64,000 bases of DNA from Pseudomonas sp. Irchel s3f7 (GCF_900187615.1 NZ_FYDO01000009.1:32434-96433), one strand, 5' to 3'. Shown: positions 1-9,460, counted from the stretch's first letter. Notes: a model not told the origin generated them from the sequence alone. Numbers and translations: made by a program.

Positions 1-385
1 ATGCGATGGTGGATGTGCCGCCGTCATCGCTGGCAAGCCAGCTCCTACAAGGGCTGGTTGTGAACACGGTTCTGTAGGCGCCGGCTTGCTGGCGATTGCG
101 ATGGTGGATGTGCCGCCGTCATCGCTGGCAAGCCAGCTCCTACAAGGGCTGGTTGTGAACACGGTTCTGTAGGCGCCGGCTTGCTGGCGATTGCGATGGT
201 GGATGTGCCGCCGTCATCGCTGGCAAGCCAGCTCCTACAAGGGATGGTTGTGAACACAGTTTTGTAGGAGCCGGCTTGTTGGCGATGCGATGGTGGATGT
301 GCCGCCGTCATCGCTGGCAAGCCAGCTCCTACAAGGGATCGTTGTGAACACGGTTCTGTAGGAGCCGGCTTGCTGGCGATGGCGT
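1..385. repeat. Tandem array of ~95-bp REP-containing units
   Basis: The word GCGATGGTGGATG recurs at about 3, 98, 193 and 287, a period of 95, 95 and 94 bases, and a partial fifth end runs to about 380. Each unit holds two inverted REP cores: one reads GTAGG(A/C)GCCGGCTTG(C/T)TGGCGAT and the other is its near reverse complement, ending in CAGCTCCTACAAGG. Units differ by a few bases (GGCGCC versus GGAGCC, CTGG versus ATGG or ATCG). The array may start before the window. It abuts the 3' end of the first monooxygenase gene. Confidence 0.9.
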
Positions 386-387
386 CG

Positions 388-1473
388 TTATGCCACGCGC
401 GTCTGGCGGCGGCGTGCTTCTTCGCGTACGGCCGGGATGATCCAGCGGCCGTAATCAACGGTGTCGTAGAACGGATCGTAGCCACGGTTGAGGAAGGTCG
501 TCACACCCAGGTCGACGTAATCGAGCAAGGCCTGGGCCACGGTTTCCGGGGTGCCGACCAGGGCGGTGGTGTCGCCGTAGGCGCCGACAGCGGTGGCGGT
601 GGGCATCCAGAGCGCACGGTCATGGCGATCACCCAGGGCTGCGGCGGCGAGAAGGCGTTCGGAGCCGGTGCCCTTGATGCGTTTTTGCCAGGGGCTGCCG
701 GCTGCGAACTGCGGGTTGGCCTTGATCTGTTGAAGAATCTGCTCGGCGCGCTGCCACGCCAATTCCTCGGTGGCACCAAGGATCAAACGCACCGACAAAC
801 TGACCTTCGGCGCCTCCACGCCCGCTGCGCTGGCGGCGGCGCGCAGCTTGCCGATCTGCTCGGCAACGCCACTCAACGGCTCACCCCACAATGCGTACAG
901 GTCCGCGTGCTTGACGGCGATCTGGTAGGCGATGTCCGACGAGCCACCAAAAGAAATCGGAATGTGCGGCTTTTGCAAAGGCTTGACCGGTGAGAACGCG
1001 CCCTTGATGTTGAAATACTGTCCCTCGAAGTCGAACGGCTCCTCGGCGGTCCAGGTGCGTCGAACGATTTCCAGGTACTCATCGGTACGTTTGTAGCGCT
1101 CGGTCTTGTCCAGCAGGAAGTCGCCTTCCTGGGGCTCGGCCGTGATGCCGGTAATGGCGTGCAGGCGAATCCGCCCACCGCCCGTGGTGTGATCGAGCGT
1201 CGCAAAGGCTCTGGCGGCGACGGTTGGGGCGGACAGAGCCGGACGATGGGCGATCATGAAGCCCAGGCGCTCGGTGTGAGCGGCGGCGTAGGCAGCGATC
1301 TGCAAGCTGTCGGCGCTGCCCGGGCCGCTGGCGATCAGCACCCGGTCGAAACCTGCATGCTCGTGGGCTCTGGCGTGGTGGCGGATGAAATCCAGGTCGA
1401 AGTCGGGGCTGCGAACGCCGCGGGTTTCGGACCATTGGCGAGGAAAAATCATGCCGACAAATTCAATGGACAT
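388..1473 (-). CDS. LLM-class flavin-dependent monooxygenase (SsuD-like)
   Basis: A 361-residue protein of the bacterial luciferase-like family, whose members use reduced flavin and oxygen to cleave C-S bonds of sulfonates or to oxidise related small molecules in the cytoplasm. What is seen: an N-terminal beta strand MSIEFVGMIFP, a central GRIRLHAITG segment, and the segments ERYKRTDEYLEIVRRTW and PISFGGSS, all typical of SsuD-type enzymes. Length is near the family norm (about 360-390). The start has a good ribosome site, AGGAG eight bases ahead of ATG. It is the last gene of a leftward set, 40 bases after the TonB receptor. It differs clearly from the second LLM protein at 5863-7071, so this is not a recent duplication. 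The substrate cannot be read from the sequence; an organosulfur compound is inferred from the neighbours. Confidence 0.85.
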   Translation of the reverse strand: MSIEFVGMIFPRQWSETRGVRSPDFDLDFIRHHARAHEHAGFDRVLIASGPGSADSLQIAAYAAAHTERLGFMIAHRPALSAPTVAARAFATLDHTTGGGRIRLHAITGITAEPQEGDFLLDKTERYKRTDEYLEIVRRTWTAEEPFDFEGQYFNIKGAFSPVKPLQKPHIPISFGGSSDIAYQIAVKHADLYALWGEPLSGVAEQIGKLRAAASAAGVEAPKVSLSVRLILGATEELAWQRAEQILQQIKANPQFAAGSPWQKRIKGTGSERLLAAAALGDRHDRALWMPTATAVGAYGDTTALVGTPETVAQALLDYVDLGVTTFLNRGYDPFYDTVDYGRWIIPAVREEARRRQTRVA

Positions 1474-1513
1474 GGGGACACTCCTGAGGACGGTAGGCGG
1501 TTTGGCCGCGGGC

Positions 1514-4096
1514 TTAGAATTGGTAATCGACCTGGGCCAGCACAGTGCGGCCAGGCATGGGTTGCAGGAAGGTATTGGTGGACCCGGCCAGGCCGCTGAC
1601 GAAGTTCAATTCATCCGTCAGGTTGAGTACGCGCAACGTGGTGCTCCACTGCGGCTGGCGGTAGTACACCGCAAGATCGAGGTTGTACTCGTCGGGGATT
1701 TTCACGGTCTTGCTCAGGTTCAGGTACCAGCTGCTGGTCCACCAGCCGGAGAGTTCGGCACCAAAGCCTGACTCGAAGCGATAGTCGACATAACCACTGG
1801 CGGTGTATTCGGGAATCTGTACCGCGTCGAAGCGCCCGGACGGTCGCTGGTTGAGGCTGTTGTTGTCGCCGAACACTGTGCCGTTGTCTGGAATGAACCC
1901 CGCCGAGGCAAAACCGGACTGGGAAGCAAATTCGTTGTAGGCGGTGAGTTTCGAAAGGTTCAACGCCGTGCGCAGGTGGTCGTCAGGTTGGTAACGAATG
2001 GTCGACTCCACGCCCTTGATCACCAGTCGCGCAATGTTGTTGTTGCTGTCGGGTGACTGATCCCGCTCCTGCTTGAACGCAGCGAGGGTCATGAACAGCT
2101 CGTTGGGCACGGCTTCTACCTTCAATCCCACTTCGTGCAACACGCTGAGGCTTTCGAACGCTAACGGGTTGAGCAGGTTGGCTCCGGCGCCGCTGCCCCA
2201 GCCCAGGCCGTTGGAGAAGAACCCGGTATTGACCGCCAACGAGCGATCAAAGGTGTAGTACAGCGTGCTGTTTTCGGTGGGCTTTACGTACGGACTGACC
2301 TGAAAGGCAAACAGTCGGTAGTTGTCACTGTCCTTGCGCGGGTTGCCGCCGGCGAGTACGAAAGGGTTTTCGATTTCAGCGTCGATCCAGCTGCGGCTGG
2401 CGCCGATGTTCAGGCCGACACGCTCACCCAATTTCAGGTTGTGCTGGGTGAACAACGTCTGCGTGGTCCAGGTGCTTTCAGCGGTGTAAGGCGCGACGGA
2501 TTCGGCGTACAGCCCGTGACCGGCCGGGTACATGGCCGGCAGATTCAGCCAGCCATAGTAGTTGGAGAATTGTGGTACACCGGGCTGGCCGATCCAGGCA
2601 GCGTTGCCACCGGCCGGATTGGAACCGGTCAGCCCCAGCAGATCCCCCGGATTCTTGCCCGATGGGTCCTGAGTCAGGTCGTAGGCGTTGATGGTCGAGC
2701 CGAAACTGTTGTTGGCGGCGATCGACTGGTTGAACTCACGACGGTAGATCAGCCCGGTATTGCTGTCATCACGCAAGGTCAGACCGCCCAGCTGCGTTTC
2801 GTTGCGTGAGCGAAACTCAAAGCGGTTATCGAAAATATTGTCCTTGGACTGCACCTGGAAAGAGCCGACGGCGTCGGTCATGTCCCGCGAGCGCTGGTAA
2901 AACGTGTTGTTGGCCAGGGTGATGGTCGGCGTCAGATCGGCTTCTGCCCTCAGTTGCGTGGTGAAGCGCCGCGAAGTGTTTTCATCCTCATCGCGCTGAC
3001 CGGTTTGGGAGGACAGGGAGGTCAGGCCATTGCCGGCCAGCGACGGGTCATAAACCCAGCCGCGCAGGCTGCCCGGCTTGGTTTGTGTGTTAGGAGAGGC
3101 GGACTGGAAACTTCCATCGACCACGCTGTATTGGCCCTGAGCGTTCCGTTGGCGCTTGACCCAGCCCAGGGTCGGCGCATCAGCCGCCCCGGAGGCGAGT
3201 ACCGGCGACCACAAAGTGTTGCCGTTCTGGATGATCGGCGTGGCCCGTCCTGCATAGTATTTTGCGCTGTCCACCAACTCCTGGTTAGCGCGGTTCCAGC
3301 CGTGGGCGATGTTGTAGTCGTAGTAGTCGTCGTAACTGGCATTCCAGTCGACCCGCACGTTGTCATTGCGCCAGGCGAGGGCACCGTAGAACGCGTCGAA
3401 GTTGTTGTCGACGTTGTCGTAGAAATCCTCCTGGCGCTGCTTGGTGATGCTGATCCGGTAGGCCAGGTTGTCGCTGAGTGGGCCGGTGTTATCGACGCTG
3501 AATTTACTGGAGTCACGGGATTCACCGTCCGGCACCCAGGTGCCCAGCTCACCGCTGAGCCTGGTTTTGAACTCATTGAAATTCGGTTTCTTGCTCAGGT
3601 AATTGACATAGCCACCACTACCGGACACCGAGCCATAGGTCACCGAGGACGGACCGGCGACGATGTCGGCGCCTTCATAGGCGTTGAAGTTGGCCGGGTG
3701 CCGCACGCCGTAAGCGCGCTGGCCGTCCTGGAAAACTTCAGAACCCTGGGCGCGAAATTGCGGTGCGATCCCGGCGTTCTGGCCTCCGCCACGGGTGATG
3801 CCTGGCGCGTACTTGACCAGGTCGTCGGCGCTGCGGATCGGGTCGTTGGCCAGTTGTTCGGCATTGACCTGAGTGATCGAGCGCGGAGTATCGAGCACTT
3901 TGGTTTCGATGCCTCCGTAGATCGAAGACTCGGGCCGGGTGGGCAGGGCGTCATCGTCGGAATCGGCGGCGCTGGCTTGAACAGTGACGGTTTGCAGTTG
4001 AGTGTCGGCGGCGAAGGTCGCGGTCGACAGGGTAGAAACGATGACCAATGCCAGAGCATGGCCAGAAGCGGGACGAACGAAGCCGATAGAGGGCAT
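1514..4096 (-). CDS. TonB-dependent outer-membrane receptor
   Basis: An 860-residue outer-membrane receptor that would import a scarce ligand with TonB energy. It starts with a signal peptide ending near ATFAAD, followed by a TonB-box-like LQTVTVQAS, a plug domain at about residues 60-170 (VLDTPRSITQVNAEQL, SADDLVKYAPGI, GPSSVTYGS) and a long beta-barrel ending in the terminal phenylalanine DYQF. There is no N-terminal STN signalling domain, so it is unlikely to drive an ECF sigma/anti-sigma pair. The plug looks like those of siderophore receptors, but the flanking LLM enzymes and substrate-binding proteins suggest an organosulfur ligand instead; this is inference. A REP pair separates it from the substrate-binding protein gene upstream, so transcription from the sigma-54 promoter may be reduced here. 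Confidence 0.9.
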   Translation of the reverse strand: MPSIGFVRPASGHALALVIVSTLSTATFAADTQLQTVTVQASAADSDDDALPTRPESSIYGGIETKVLDTPRSITQVNAEQLANDPIRSADDLVKYAPGITRGGGQNAGIAPQFRAQGSEVFQDGQRAYGVRHPANFNAYEGADIVAGPSSVTYGSVSGSGGYVNYLSKKPNFNEFKTRLSGELGTWVPDGESRDSSKFSVDNTGPLSDNLAYRISITKQRQEDFYDNVDNNFDAFYGALAWRNDNVRVDWNASYDDYYDYNIAHGWNRANQELVDSAKYYAGRATPIIQNGNTLWSPVLASGAADAPTLGWVKRQRNAQGQYSVVDGSFQSASPNTQTKPGSLRGWVYDPSLAGNGLTSLSSQTGQRDEDENTSRRFTTQLRAEADLTPTITLANNTFYQRSRDMTDAVGSFQVQSKDNIFDNRFEFRSRNETQLGGLTLRDDSNTGLIYRREFNQSIAANNSFGSTINAYDLTQDPSGKNPGDLLGLTGSNPAGGNAAWIGQPGVPQFSNYYGWLNLPAMYPAGHGLYAESVAPYTAESTWTTQTLFTQHNLKLGERVGLNIGASRSWIDAEIENPFVLAGGNPRKDSDNYRLFAFQVSPYVKPTENSTLYYTFDRSLAVNTGFFSNGLGWGSGAGANLLNPLAFESLSVLHEVGLKVEAVPNELFMTLAAFKQERDQSPDSNNNIARLVIKGVESTIRYQPDDHLRTALNLSKLTAYNEFASQSGFASAGFIPDNGTVFGDNNSLNQRPSGRFDAVQIPEYTASGYVDYRFESGFGAELSGWWTSSWYLNLSKTVKIPDEYNLDLAVYYRQPQWSTTLRVLNLTDELNFVSGLAGSTNTFLQPMPGRTVLAQVDYQF

Positions 4097-4159
4097 GAAA
4101 ATGTGCCTCGATAGATAAATGCATTGAATGGCGTAAACGTCATAACGGCCACCACCACC

Positions 4160-4229
4160 CTGTAGGAGCCGGCTTGCTGGCGATGGCAGCCGTGAGACGC
4201 CATCGCCGGCAAGCCGGCTCCTACAGGTC
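4160..4229. repeat. REP pair (inverted)
   Basis: TGTAGGAGCCGGCTTGCTGG is followed about 30 bases later by the inverted form CCGGCAAGCCGGCTCCTACA, making a large potential hairpin in the gap between the TonB receptor and the substrate-binding protein gene. It is the same family as the array at 1-385. Confidence 0.9.
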
Positions 4230-4271
4230 AGTGGTGTAGGGTCGACCGTGGGGTGTCAGCGCCCGTGTGGG

Positions 4272-5858
4272 TTATGCCGTGTCTTTCAGCCAGAGCTTTT
4301 CAAAGCGCCAGGTGCTGAATAGCGACTCTTCTGCCGCCGCACCGCCCACGCGGTTGGCGACGCTGTCGAGCAGGTCGGCATAACCCCAGATCAACATGCC
4401 GCCGCGTTCGTACTGGATCTGCTGCACCTGGTGGACCAACGCCCTGCGTTTCTCCAGGTCGGGTTGGGCCATGGCCGCCAGAAACAGCTCGCTGAACTGC
4501 GGATCGTTGAAATGGGTTTTGTTCGATACGGCAAACGGCGCGTCGGTGTGAATCGCGCTGGCCAGGAACGGCGCGCCGATGCTGCCGCCGGTACTCAGCG
4601 TCCAGTCGTTGCGCAGCGGTCCCTGGTACGTGGCCAGGTCGACCTGCTTGACCTTGAGCGTGACACCGATGCGCTTGGCCTGTTCGGCCAGCACCAACGC
4701 TGAGGTCAGCCCCGGACCGGGTGTTGTCACCAGTTCCAGTTCAAGGTTTTCATGCCCGGCTTCCTTGAGCAGTTGCGCCGCACGTTGCGGGTTGTGAGGG
4801 CGCGGCCCAAGCGTGTGGTTGAAGGTCGGATCGCTCGGCGCATAAAGGTCGTTGGCCACTCGGCCCTGACCGTTTAGCGCCCGGCGCACCAGTTCCTCCC
4901 TGTCGGCCAGCAGACGAAATGCCTCCCGTACCCGTGGATCGTTAAACGGCGGTTTGTCGAGATTCATGTCGAACGACAACCAGTTACCGGTGACTGATTT
5001 GAGCACCTTCAACCGTGGGTCGCGCTGCAGCACTTCCAGCTGTTCGGTGGGCATTACGTTGGCCATGTCGATCTGCCCGGAACGCAGGGCCGCCAAGCGC
5101 GAAACCTGATCCTTGAAGTCGATGATTTCCAGCTCATCGGCGTAGGGCTTGCCATCCTTGTAGTAATTCTCGAACCGCGTGAACAGTGAACGCTGGCCGG
5201 GGGTGAAACTTTTCAGTTTGTACGGGCCTGCGCCCACCGGGTTGGTCACTGGGTGATAGTCCACCGGCACGATCCCGCCAAAGTTGACCCAGGTTTCCGC
5301 CAGCGGCATGTAGCTGCGGCCCTCACGAAAGTTCAGGCGCACGGTGCGCGAATCGAGTTTGACCAGGTTGTCGCGGTCCACCCAGTGCAGCAGCGCGGCG
5401 TAGGGCGAGGCCAGTTGTGGATCGGTGAGGCGGCGAATGGAGAACATCAGGTCATCGGCGTCGATGGTTTTGCCATGGTGAAATTCCAGGTCCGGACGCA
5501 GGCGCAATGTCCAGCTGCTGGCATCGGCATTCGGCTCGGCGAATTCGGCCAGGGCCAGACGCGGTTGCATTTGCTCGTCCCATTCCCACAACTTGCTGTA
5601 GAGAGCAAAGCCGCGAACGATGCCACTGCCGATGGGTTTGTGCGCGTCGAGGTTACCGCTCTGATTGCCGTCGAGAATGCCCAGGCGCAGACGTCCGCCA
5701 TACCGCGGCTGATTGTCGGCAGTGGCGCTGGCGGTTGGCTTTTCGCTGCTCGGGCCGCAGCCCGCGAGCAGGCCGCCACCGAGCAGCAAGCCACCGCCAA
5801 GCAGCGCGCTGTGGCCGAGAAAATCCCGGCGGCTGAACAATGAGTGATCGTCGCTCAT
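4272..5858 (-). CDS. ABC transporter substrate-binding lipoprotein, SBP family 5, Tat signal
   Basis: A 528-residue periplasmic binding protein of the peptide/nickel/opine class (family 5). The N-terminus has a twin-arginine motif SRRDFLG, a very glycine- and leucine-rich hydrophobic stretch and a lipobox LAGC, so it should be a folded, Tat-exported lipoprotein. Family features seen: WTLRLRPDLEFHHGKTIDADD, ending of the first lobe in GAGPYKL, and PFNDPRVREAFRLL. Length is normal. It starts four bases after the preceding gene's stop (5863), so the two are probably co-transcribed. No cognate permease or ATPase gene is in the window. The ligand is unknown; peptide- or glutathione-like sulfur compounds are one possibility. 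Confidence 0.9.
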   Translation of the reverse strand: MSDDHSLFSRRDFLGHSALLGGGLLLGGGLLAGCGPSSEKPTASATADNQPRYGGRLRLGILDGNQSGNLDAHKPIGSGIVRGFALYSKLWEWDEQMQPRLALAEFAEPNADASSWTLRLRPDLEFHHGKTIDADDLMFSIRRLTDPQLASPYAALLHWVDRDNLVKLDSRTVRLNFREGRSYMPLAETWVNFGGIVPVDYHPVTNPVGAGPYKLKSFTPGQRSLFTRFENYYKDGKPYADELEIIDFKDQVSRLAALRSGQIDMANVMPTEQLEVLQRDPRLKVLKSVTGNWLSFDMNLDKPPFNDPRVREAFRLLADREELVRRALNGQGRVANDLYAPSDPTFNHTLGPRPHNPQRAAQLLKEAGHENLELELVTTPGPGLTSALVLAEQAKRIGVTLKVKQVDLATYQGPLRNDWTLSTGGSIGAPFLASAIHTDAPFAVSNKTHFNDPQFSELFLAAMAQPDLEKRRALVHQVQQIQYERGGMLIWGYADLLDSVANRVGGAAAEESLFSTWRFEKLWLKDTA

Positions 5859-5862
5859 GGCA

Positions 5863-7071
5863 TCAGGCTCCGGTCGGACCGTTGGCGGAACGCAACTCCA
5901 GCGGCGCTTCGGCAGGGCGACTGAGCTCTACACGGTCGCTGCGAAAGTGCGGCAGGACGTGTTCACCCAAGCGATAGGCTTCTTCCAGGTGCGGGTAGCC
6001 GGCCAGGAAGAACAGATCGATGCCGATGGCGTTGTACTCGCGGATCCGCGCCACGACATTCTCGTAGCTGCCGACCAGGGCACAGCCCGGCGGGATGCCG
6101 ATGTAGCCAAAACCTGTCCAGACGTTGGGGTGGATGAAGAAGTCGTCGAAGCTTTGGGTTTCGGTCTTTTGCGCGAACTGGTTTTCATAGCTGAGCTTGC
6201 GTGCGGTGCGCAGCCCGGCATGGGCTGCCACTGCCTTGACCGCGCCCCTGGCGATGCCTTCGTCGAAGAACCGCTTGGCTTCGGTACGGGCCAGTTCTTC
6301 GGTTTCCCGGGTAATGACATCGATCGACAAGCCGAAGCGAATATCGGTGCGCCCGTACTTCAGGGCACGCTCACGAATGTCGGCAATCAACGCGGCAATT
6401 TCATCCGGATGCTCGGCGCGCATCAGATAAAAGTCGGCGTGTTTGGCCGCGAACTCCCGAGCCGGGATCGATGAGCCCGCGGTGCAGATCAGTGGCAGCT
6501 CGGCCTTCTTCAGCGGCCCGCGCAAGCCACCCCCTTCGGCTTTATAGAATTTGCCCTCGTAGTGGAAGTTCTCGTTGTGCCAATAACCCTTGACCACGTC
6601 CATGAACTCGATGGCCCGCTCATAACGCTCATCGTGATCGCTGAAGTCACCGACCTGGCGCTGAATCGCATCCGAGCCGCCGTTGATGATGTTCCAGACC
6701 AGGCGGTTTCCGGTGGCGCGCTGATAGGTCGCGGCCTGCTGCACCGCCACCCACGGCGTGTAGTGATAGGGCTGGAATGCTGTGACGAATTTCAGCGTGC
6801 GGGTTTCCCGGGCCAGCAGCGAGCAGACGGTCCAGGGTTCTTCGCCGGTGGGCGCATTGACCATCAGGGCACCGCCGAAGCCATTGATTTCCGCAGCCTT
6901 GGCGATTTGCCCGAGGTAGTCGATGTAGGTGAAGTGATCGCCGACGCTGAAGCCCGAGACCGCGCCGGTGCTCGGCCCGCCACGATGCCAGTCACCACGG
7001 TTGCGCGGGTCGCCGGGCAGGAACTGGGTTTCGCCATGCAGAGGCAGGCGAGTGAAAAATTCAATGCTCAT
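5863..7071 (-). CDS. LLM-class flavin-dependent monooxygenase (alkanesulfonate-monooxygenase-like)
   Basis: A 402-residue luciferase-like flavin monooxygenase. Features: FDEGIA-type helix near residue 265, the segment VTAFQPYHYTPWVAVQQAATYQ, then GNRLVWNIINGGSDA and HDERYERAIEFMDVVKGYW, which match the SsuD class of two-component monooxygenases that release sulfite from sulfonates. A flavin reductase partner is not present in the window and must be supplied elsewhere. The gene lies between a secreted hydrolase and a substrate-binding protein in a tightly packed leftward set (gaps of 15 and 4 bases). Precise substrate unknown. Confidence 0.87.
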   Translation of the reverse strand: MSIEFFTRLPLHGETQFLPGDPRNRGDWHRGGPSTGAVSGFSVGDHFTYIDYLGQIAKAAEINGFGGALMVNAPTGEEPWTVCSLLARETRTLKFVTAFQPYHYTPWVAVQQAATYQRATGNRLVWNIINGGSDAIQRQVGDFSDHDERYERAIEFMDVVKGYWHNENFHYEGKFYKAEGGGLRGPLKKAELPLICTAGSSIPAREFAAKHADFYLMRAEHPDEIAALIADIRERALKYGRTDIRFGLSIDVITRETEELARTEAKRFFDEGIARGAVKAVAAHAGLRTARKLSYENQFAQKTETQSFDDFFIHPNVWTGFGYIGIPPGCALVGSYENVVARIREYNAIGIDLFFLAGYPHLEEAYRLGEHVLPHFRSDRVELSRPAEAPLELRSANGPTGA

Positions 7072-7086
7072 GTCGAGGGCTCCGTC

Positions 7087-8310
7087 TCACTGCACGCTGG
7101 GGTTGCAGATGGGGGTGATGGGCTGACCGTTGATGACCTTGTGGGCGAACGGCACCGAATCCTTGAGGGAGGCGTTGACCGTTTCGCTATGACCCAGCCC
7201 TTTGTAGAGATGGCCCTCAACCACTGAGCCGGTCTTGCAGGCGTCCTGCATCAGCGCGACCTGGGTTGAGGCCGCCGGGGTTTTGTCTTCGGCGCCGGTG
7301 CCGATGAAGATCGGCTGGGCCAACTTCAGCGTCGGGTAGGACACTTGCTTCTGCCACGCCGCGAGCTGGTCGCCCTGGTAGTCTTTTTTGGCATTGGCCG
7401 GTGTCAGGCCGACGCCGACCACATCGCTGACCAGGGCCGCCAGGCAGCTGGTGCGGGCTTGCTCGAACAGTGGCAGCGCCTTGTCGGTGTAGAAATCCTT
7501 GGGGTTGATGCTCGGGTCGTACTGCTGCGCCGCCAGCAAGGTGTAGAAACCGTAGGCGAGGGACGCGTCGACCTTGTTGACGTCCTGTTCACCGACGTTT
7601 TTCGCACCCACGGTGTAGATCACGCCGGTGCCGATGCTGCCTTTGACACCGAGGTCCGGCGCATAAGTCGGTGCGTAGGCGGCGGAGGCGAAGGCGCCCG
7701 CGCCCCCTTGGGACTGCCCGACGATCAGCACTTTGTTGGCCAGCCCCGGAACACCGGCGACCACGGCTTTGGCCGCATCGAGAATGCCGTAGGCCGCCAT
7801 GCGATTGTTCAGCAACGGGTGCCCACCGGGTACGCCAAGGCCCTGATAATCGGTGGCGACAATGGCATAACCTTCGTCCAGCCAGCGGCTGAGGTACTGC
7901 ACGTCCCGATAGGAGCGGCCTTGCCACGACGGCGCGCAAACGTCCGCTACACCGACGGTGCCATGGCCCCAACTGGCGACCGGCCAACCGCCGGCAGGTG
8001 CCTTGCCCTTGGGCAGGAACAAGGTGCCGGAGACCACGATCGGGGTCTTGTTGTCGATGCCGTCGGTGGAGGTGTAGAGAATTCGTTGCGCACTGGCGGC
8101 GTTGGGCAGGCTAAGGGTCTTTTCCAACGGCTCGCTACGCAGCAGTTTGCCAGGCGTAGCCGGGATGATTTCTTGCCAGGTATAGAACGCCGAGACACGG
8201 CCGTCACCTTGTTGCGAATCGGGTTTTGGTGCGTGTGTGCCGGCCGCCATGGCTGTGATGGACAGCGCCAGGACACTCAAACCGAAGACGAATTTTTGCG
8301 GCAGTTTCAT
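7087..8310 (-). CDS. Secreted alpha/beta hydrolase, secretory-lipase family
   Basis: A 407-residue protein with a signal peptide (MKLPQKF then a hydrophobic run ending in AMAAG) and an alpha/beta-hydrolase fold. The nucleophile elbow is GQSQG in KVLIVGQSQGGAGAF. The oxyanion region WGHGTVG and the fold segment YAIVATDYQGLGVPG are typical of the secretory (LIP-type) lipase family. An acid residue is likely in GTGAEDKTP and the catalytic histidine in YKGLGHSE. It would act in the periplasm or outside the cell on an ester. Its place between an SsuA-like binding protein (14-base gap) and an LLM monooxygenase (15-base gap) suggests it prepares a substrate for the same pathway, for example by cutting an ester from an organosulfur molecule; that role is inference. 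Confidence 0.85.
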   Translation of the reverse strand: MKLPQKFVFGLSVLALSITAMAAGTHAPKPDSQQGDGRVSAFYTWQEIIPATPGKLLRSEPLEKTLSLPNAASAQRILYTSTDGIDNKTPIVVSGTLFLPKGKAPAGGWPVASWGHGTVGVADVCAPSWQGRSYRDVQYLSRWLDEGYAIVATDYQGLGVPGGHPLLNNRMAAYGILDAAKAVVAGVPGLANKVLIVGQSQGGAGAFASAAYAPTYAPDLGVKGSIGTGVIYTVGAKNVGEQDVNKVDASLAYGFYTLLAAQQYDPSINPKDFYTDKALPLFEQARTSCLAALVSDVVGVGLTPANAKKDYQGDQLAAWQKQVSYPTLKLAQPIFIGTGAEDKTPAASTQVALMQDACKTGSVVEGHLYKGLGHSETVNASLKDSVPFAHKVINGQPITPICNPSVQ

Positions 8311-8324
8311 CAGGATTTCCCTAT

Positions 8325-9398
8325 TTATGGATTGTTGCTGACCTGGCCACGCAGGGCCGGCCAGTAGTCGGTGAGCTTCAGGTCGATCAGCGCCTGGCGG
8401 GTGAAGCCGGTGGCCAACGATGGGGTGATGTCGTAGTTGTCGCGGATCAGGTGATTGGCCAGCGCGTACTCGGTCAGTGCCTGGTAGTGCGCCTTGAGTT
8501 GCAGGTCGCTTTTCGGTGCCCAGCGCTCTTTCCAGGCCACGGGATCGTTTTGGTCATCGCGGCGCAGCACGCTTTCGGCGGTGCCGGCGCGGGAGGAGAG
8601 TTGGTAGTAGGCGTCCTGATTCTGCTCCTGGGAAATCCACCAGGCGGCCTTGACCCAGGCGGTGGCCAGCAGCTGCGTGATGTCCGGATGCTGCGCGACA
8701 AAGAGGTCGGTGCCCCACAGGTCGGAGATCAGGCGCCAGTCGTTTGCGCCTTGTTTGGTTGACCAGATGATCTTGCCTACGCCTTTATCTTCCAGCGCAT
8801 AGGCCTCGCTGAGCAGCACCGCAGCGTCGACCTTGCCCGCGGACACGGCGGCCGCGCCGACTTGCGGGTTGAGGTTGGCGATTTTGAAATCGTCGAGCTT
8901 CAAGCCTTTGCTGGCGAGGAAGTTGCTGAAGGCGAACTCCCAAGGGCGCCCGCGATGCAGAGCCAGGCGCTTGCCTTTGAGGTCCTCAATGCTCTTGGCG
9001 GTGGAACCTGCCGGCACTACCAGGTAGATATTGTTGCCGCTGCCACCCGGGACGATCAGCTTGCCCGGCACGCCACCAGCACCGGCAATGACCGAAGGCA
9101 GGTCGCCGCGCACCGCGAAGTCGATGCTGTTGTTGCTGAAGCCTTCGTTGATCTGCGGGCCGGCGCCAGCGTGGGGCAGGGCGATCCAGTCAAGTTTGAC
9201 CCCGCGCTGATTCAATTGCTGCTCAAGCCAGCCATCTTCGATTACGCGCCCGGCGATACCACCGAACACCGGTTTACCCCCCTGGGTGTACGCGACGATG
9301 GCGATCTTTACCGAGGCGGGTGCCTGTTCGGCAAGTGCAGTGGCCGTGAGCAGAATCCCGGTCAAGGCGACCAGGCTGTTGCGCCAGAATTTTTTCAT
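8325..9398 (-). CDS. ABC transporter substrate-binding protein, aliphatic sulfonate/taurine type (SsuA-like)
   Basis: A 357-residue periplasmic binding protein. The start chosen is the ATG at 9398, giving a clear signal peptide MKKFWRNSLVALTG...ALAEQ; a longer frame runs back to 9713 but crosses a REP pair and has no signal peptide. GGGGA lies about eight bases before the ATG. Family features: AVRGDLPSVIAGAGG, NNIYLVVPAGSTAKSIEDLKGKRLA and GRPWEFAFSNFLA, as in NMT1/SsuA proteins for sulfonates or nitrate. It is the first gene of the leftward set, with a sigma-54 promoter 170 bases upstream. No permease or ATPase partner is nearby. Confidence 0.88.
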   Translation of the reverse strand: MKKFWRNSLVALTGILLTATALAEQAPASVKIAIVAYTQGGKPVFGGIAGRVIEDGWLEQQLNQRGVKLDWIALPHAGAGPQINEGFSNNSIDFAVRGDLPSVIAGAGGVPGKLIVPGGSGNNIYLVVPAGSTAKSIEDLKGKRLALHRGRPWEFAFSNFLASKGLKLDDFKIANLNPQVGAAAVSAGKVDAAVLLSEAYALEDKGVGKIIWSTKQGANDWRLISDLWGTDLFVAQHPDITQLLATAWVKAAWWISQEQNQDAYYQLSSRAGTAESVLRRDDQNDPVAWKERWAPKSDLQLKAHYQALTEYALANHLIRDNYDITPSLATGFTRQALIDLKLTDYWPALRGQVSNNP

Positions 9399-9460
9399 TG
9401 AAATGTCCCCGATTCGATTTCCAAAGTCATCACATCCGCGTTCCCCTAAACACGCTCCTG

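Noticed and set aside
1..385. CRISPR array
   Set aside because: The repeats are about 95 bases and directly joined, without unique spacers, and contain known REP cores.
2954..4114. Long rightward ORF opposite the TonB receptor
   Set aside because: Shadow of the receptor gene: low-complexity valine/glycine-rich translation, no ribosome site, and the other strand encodes a clear family.
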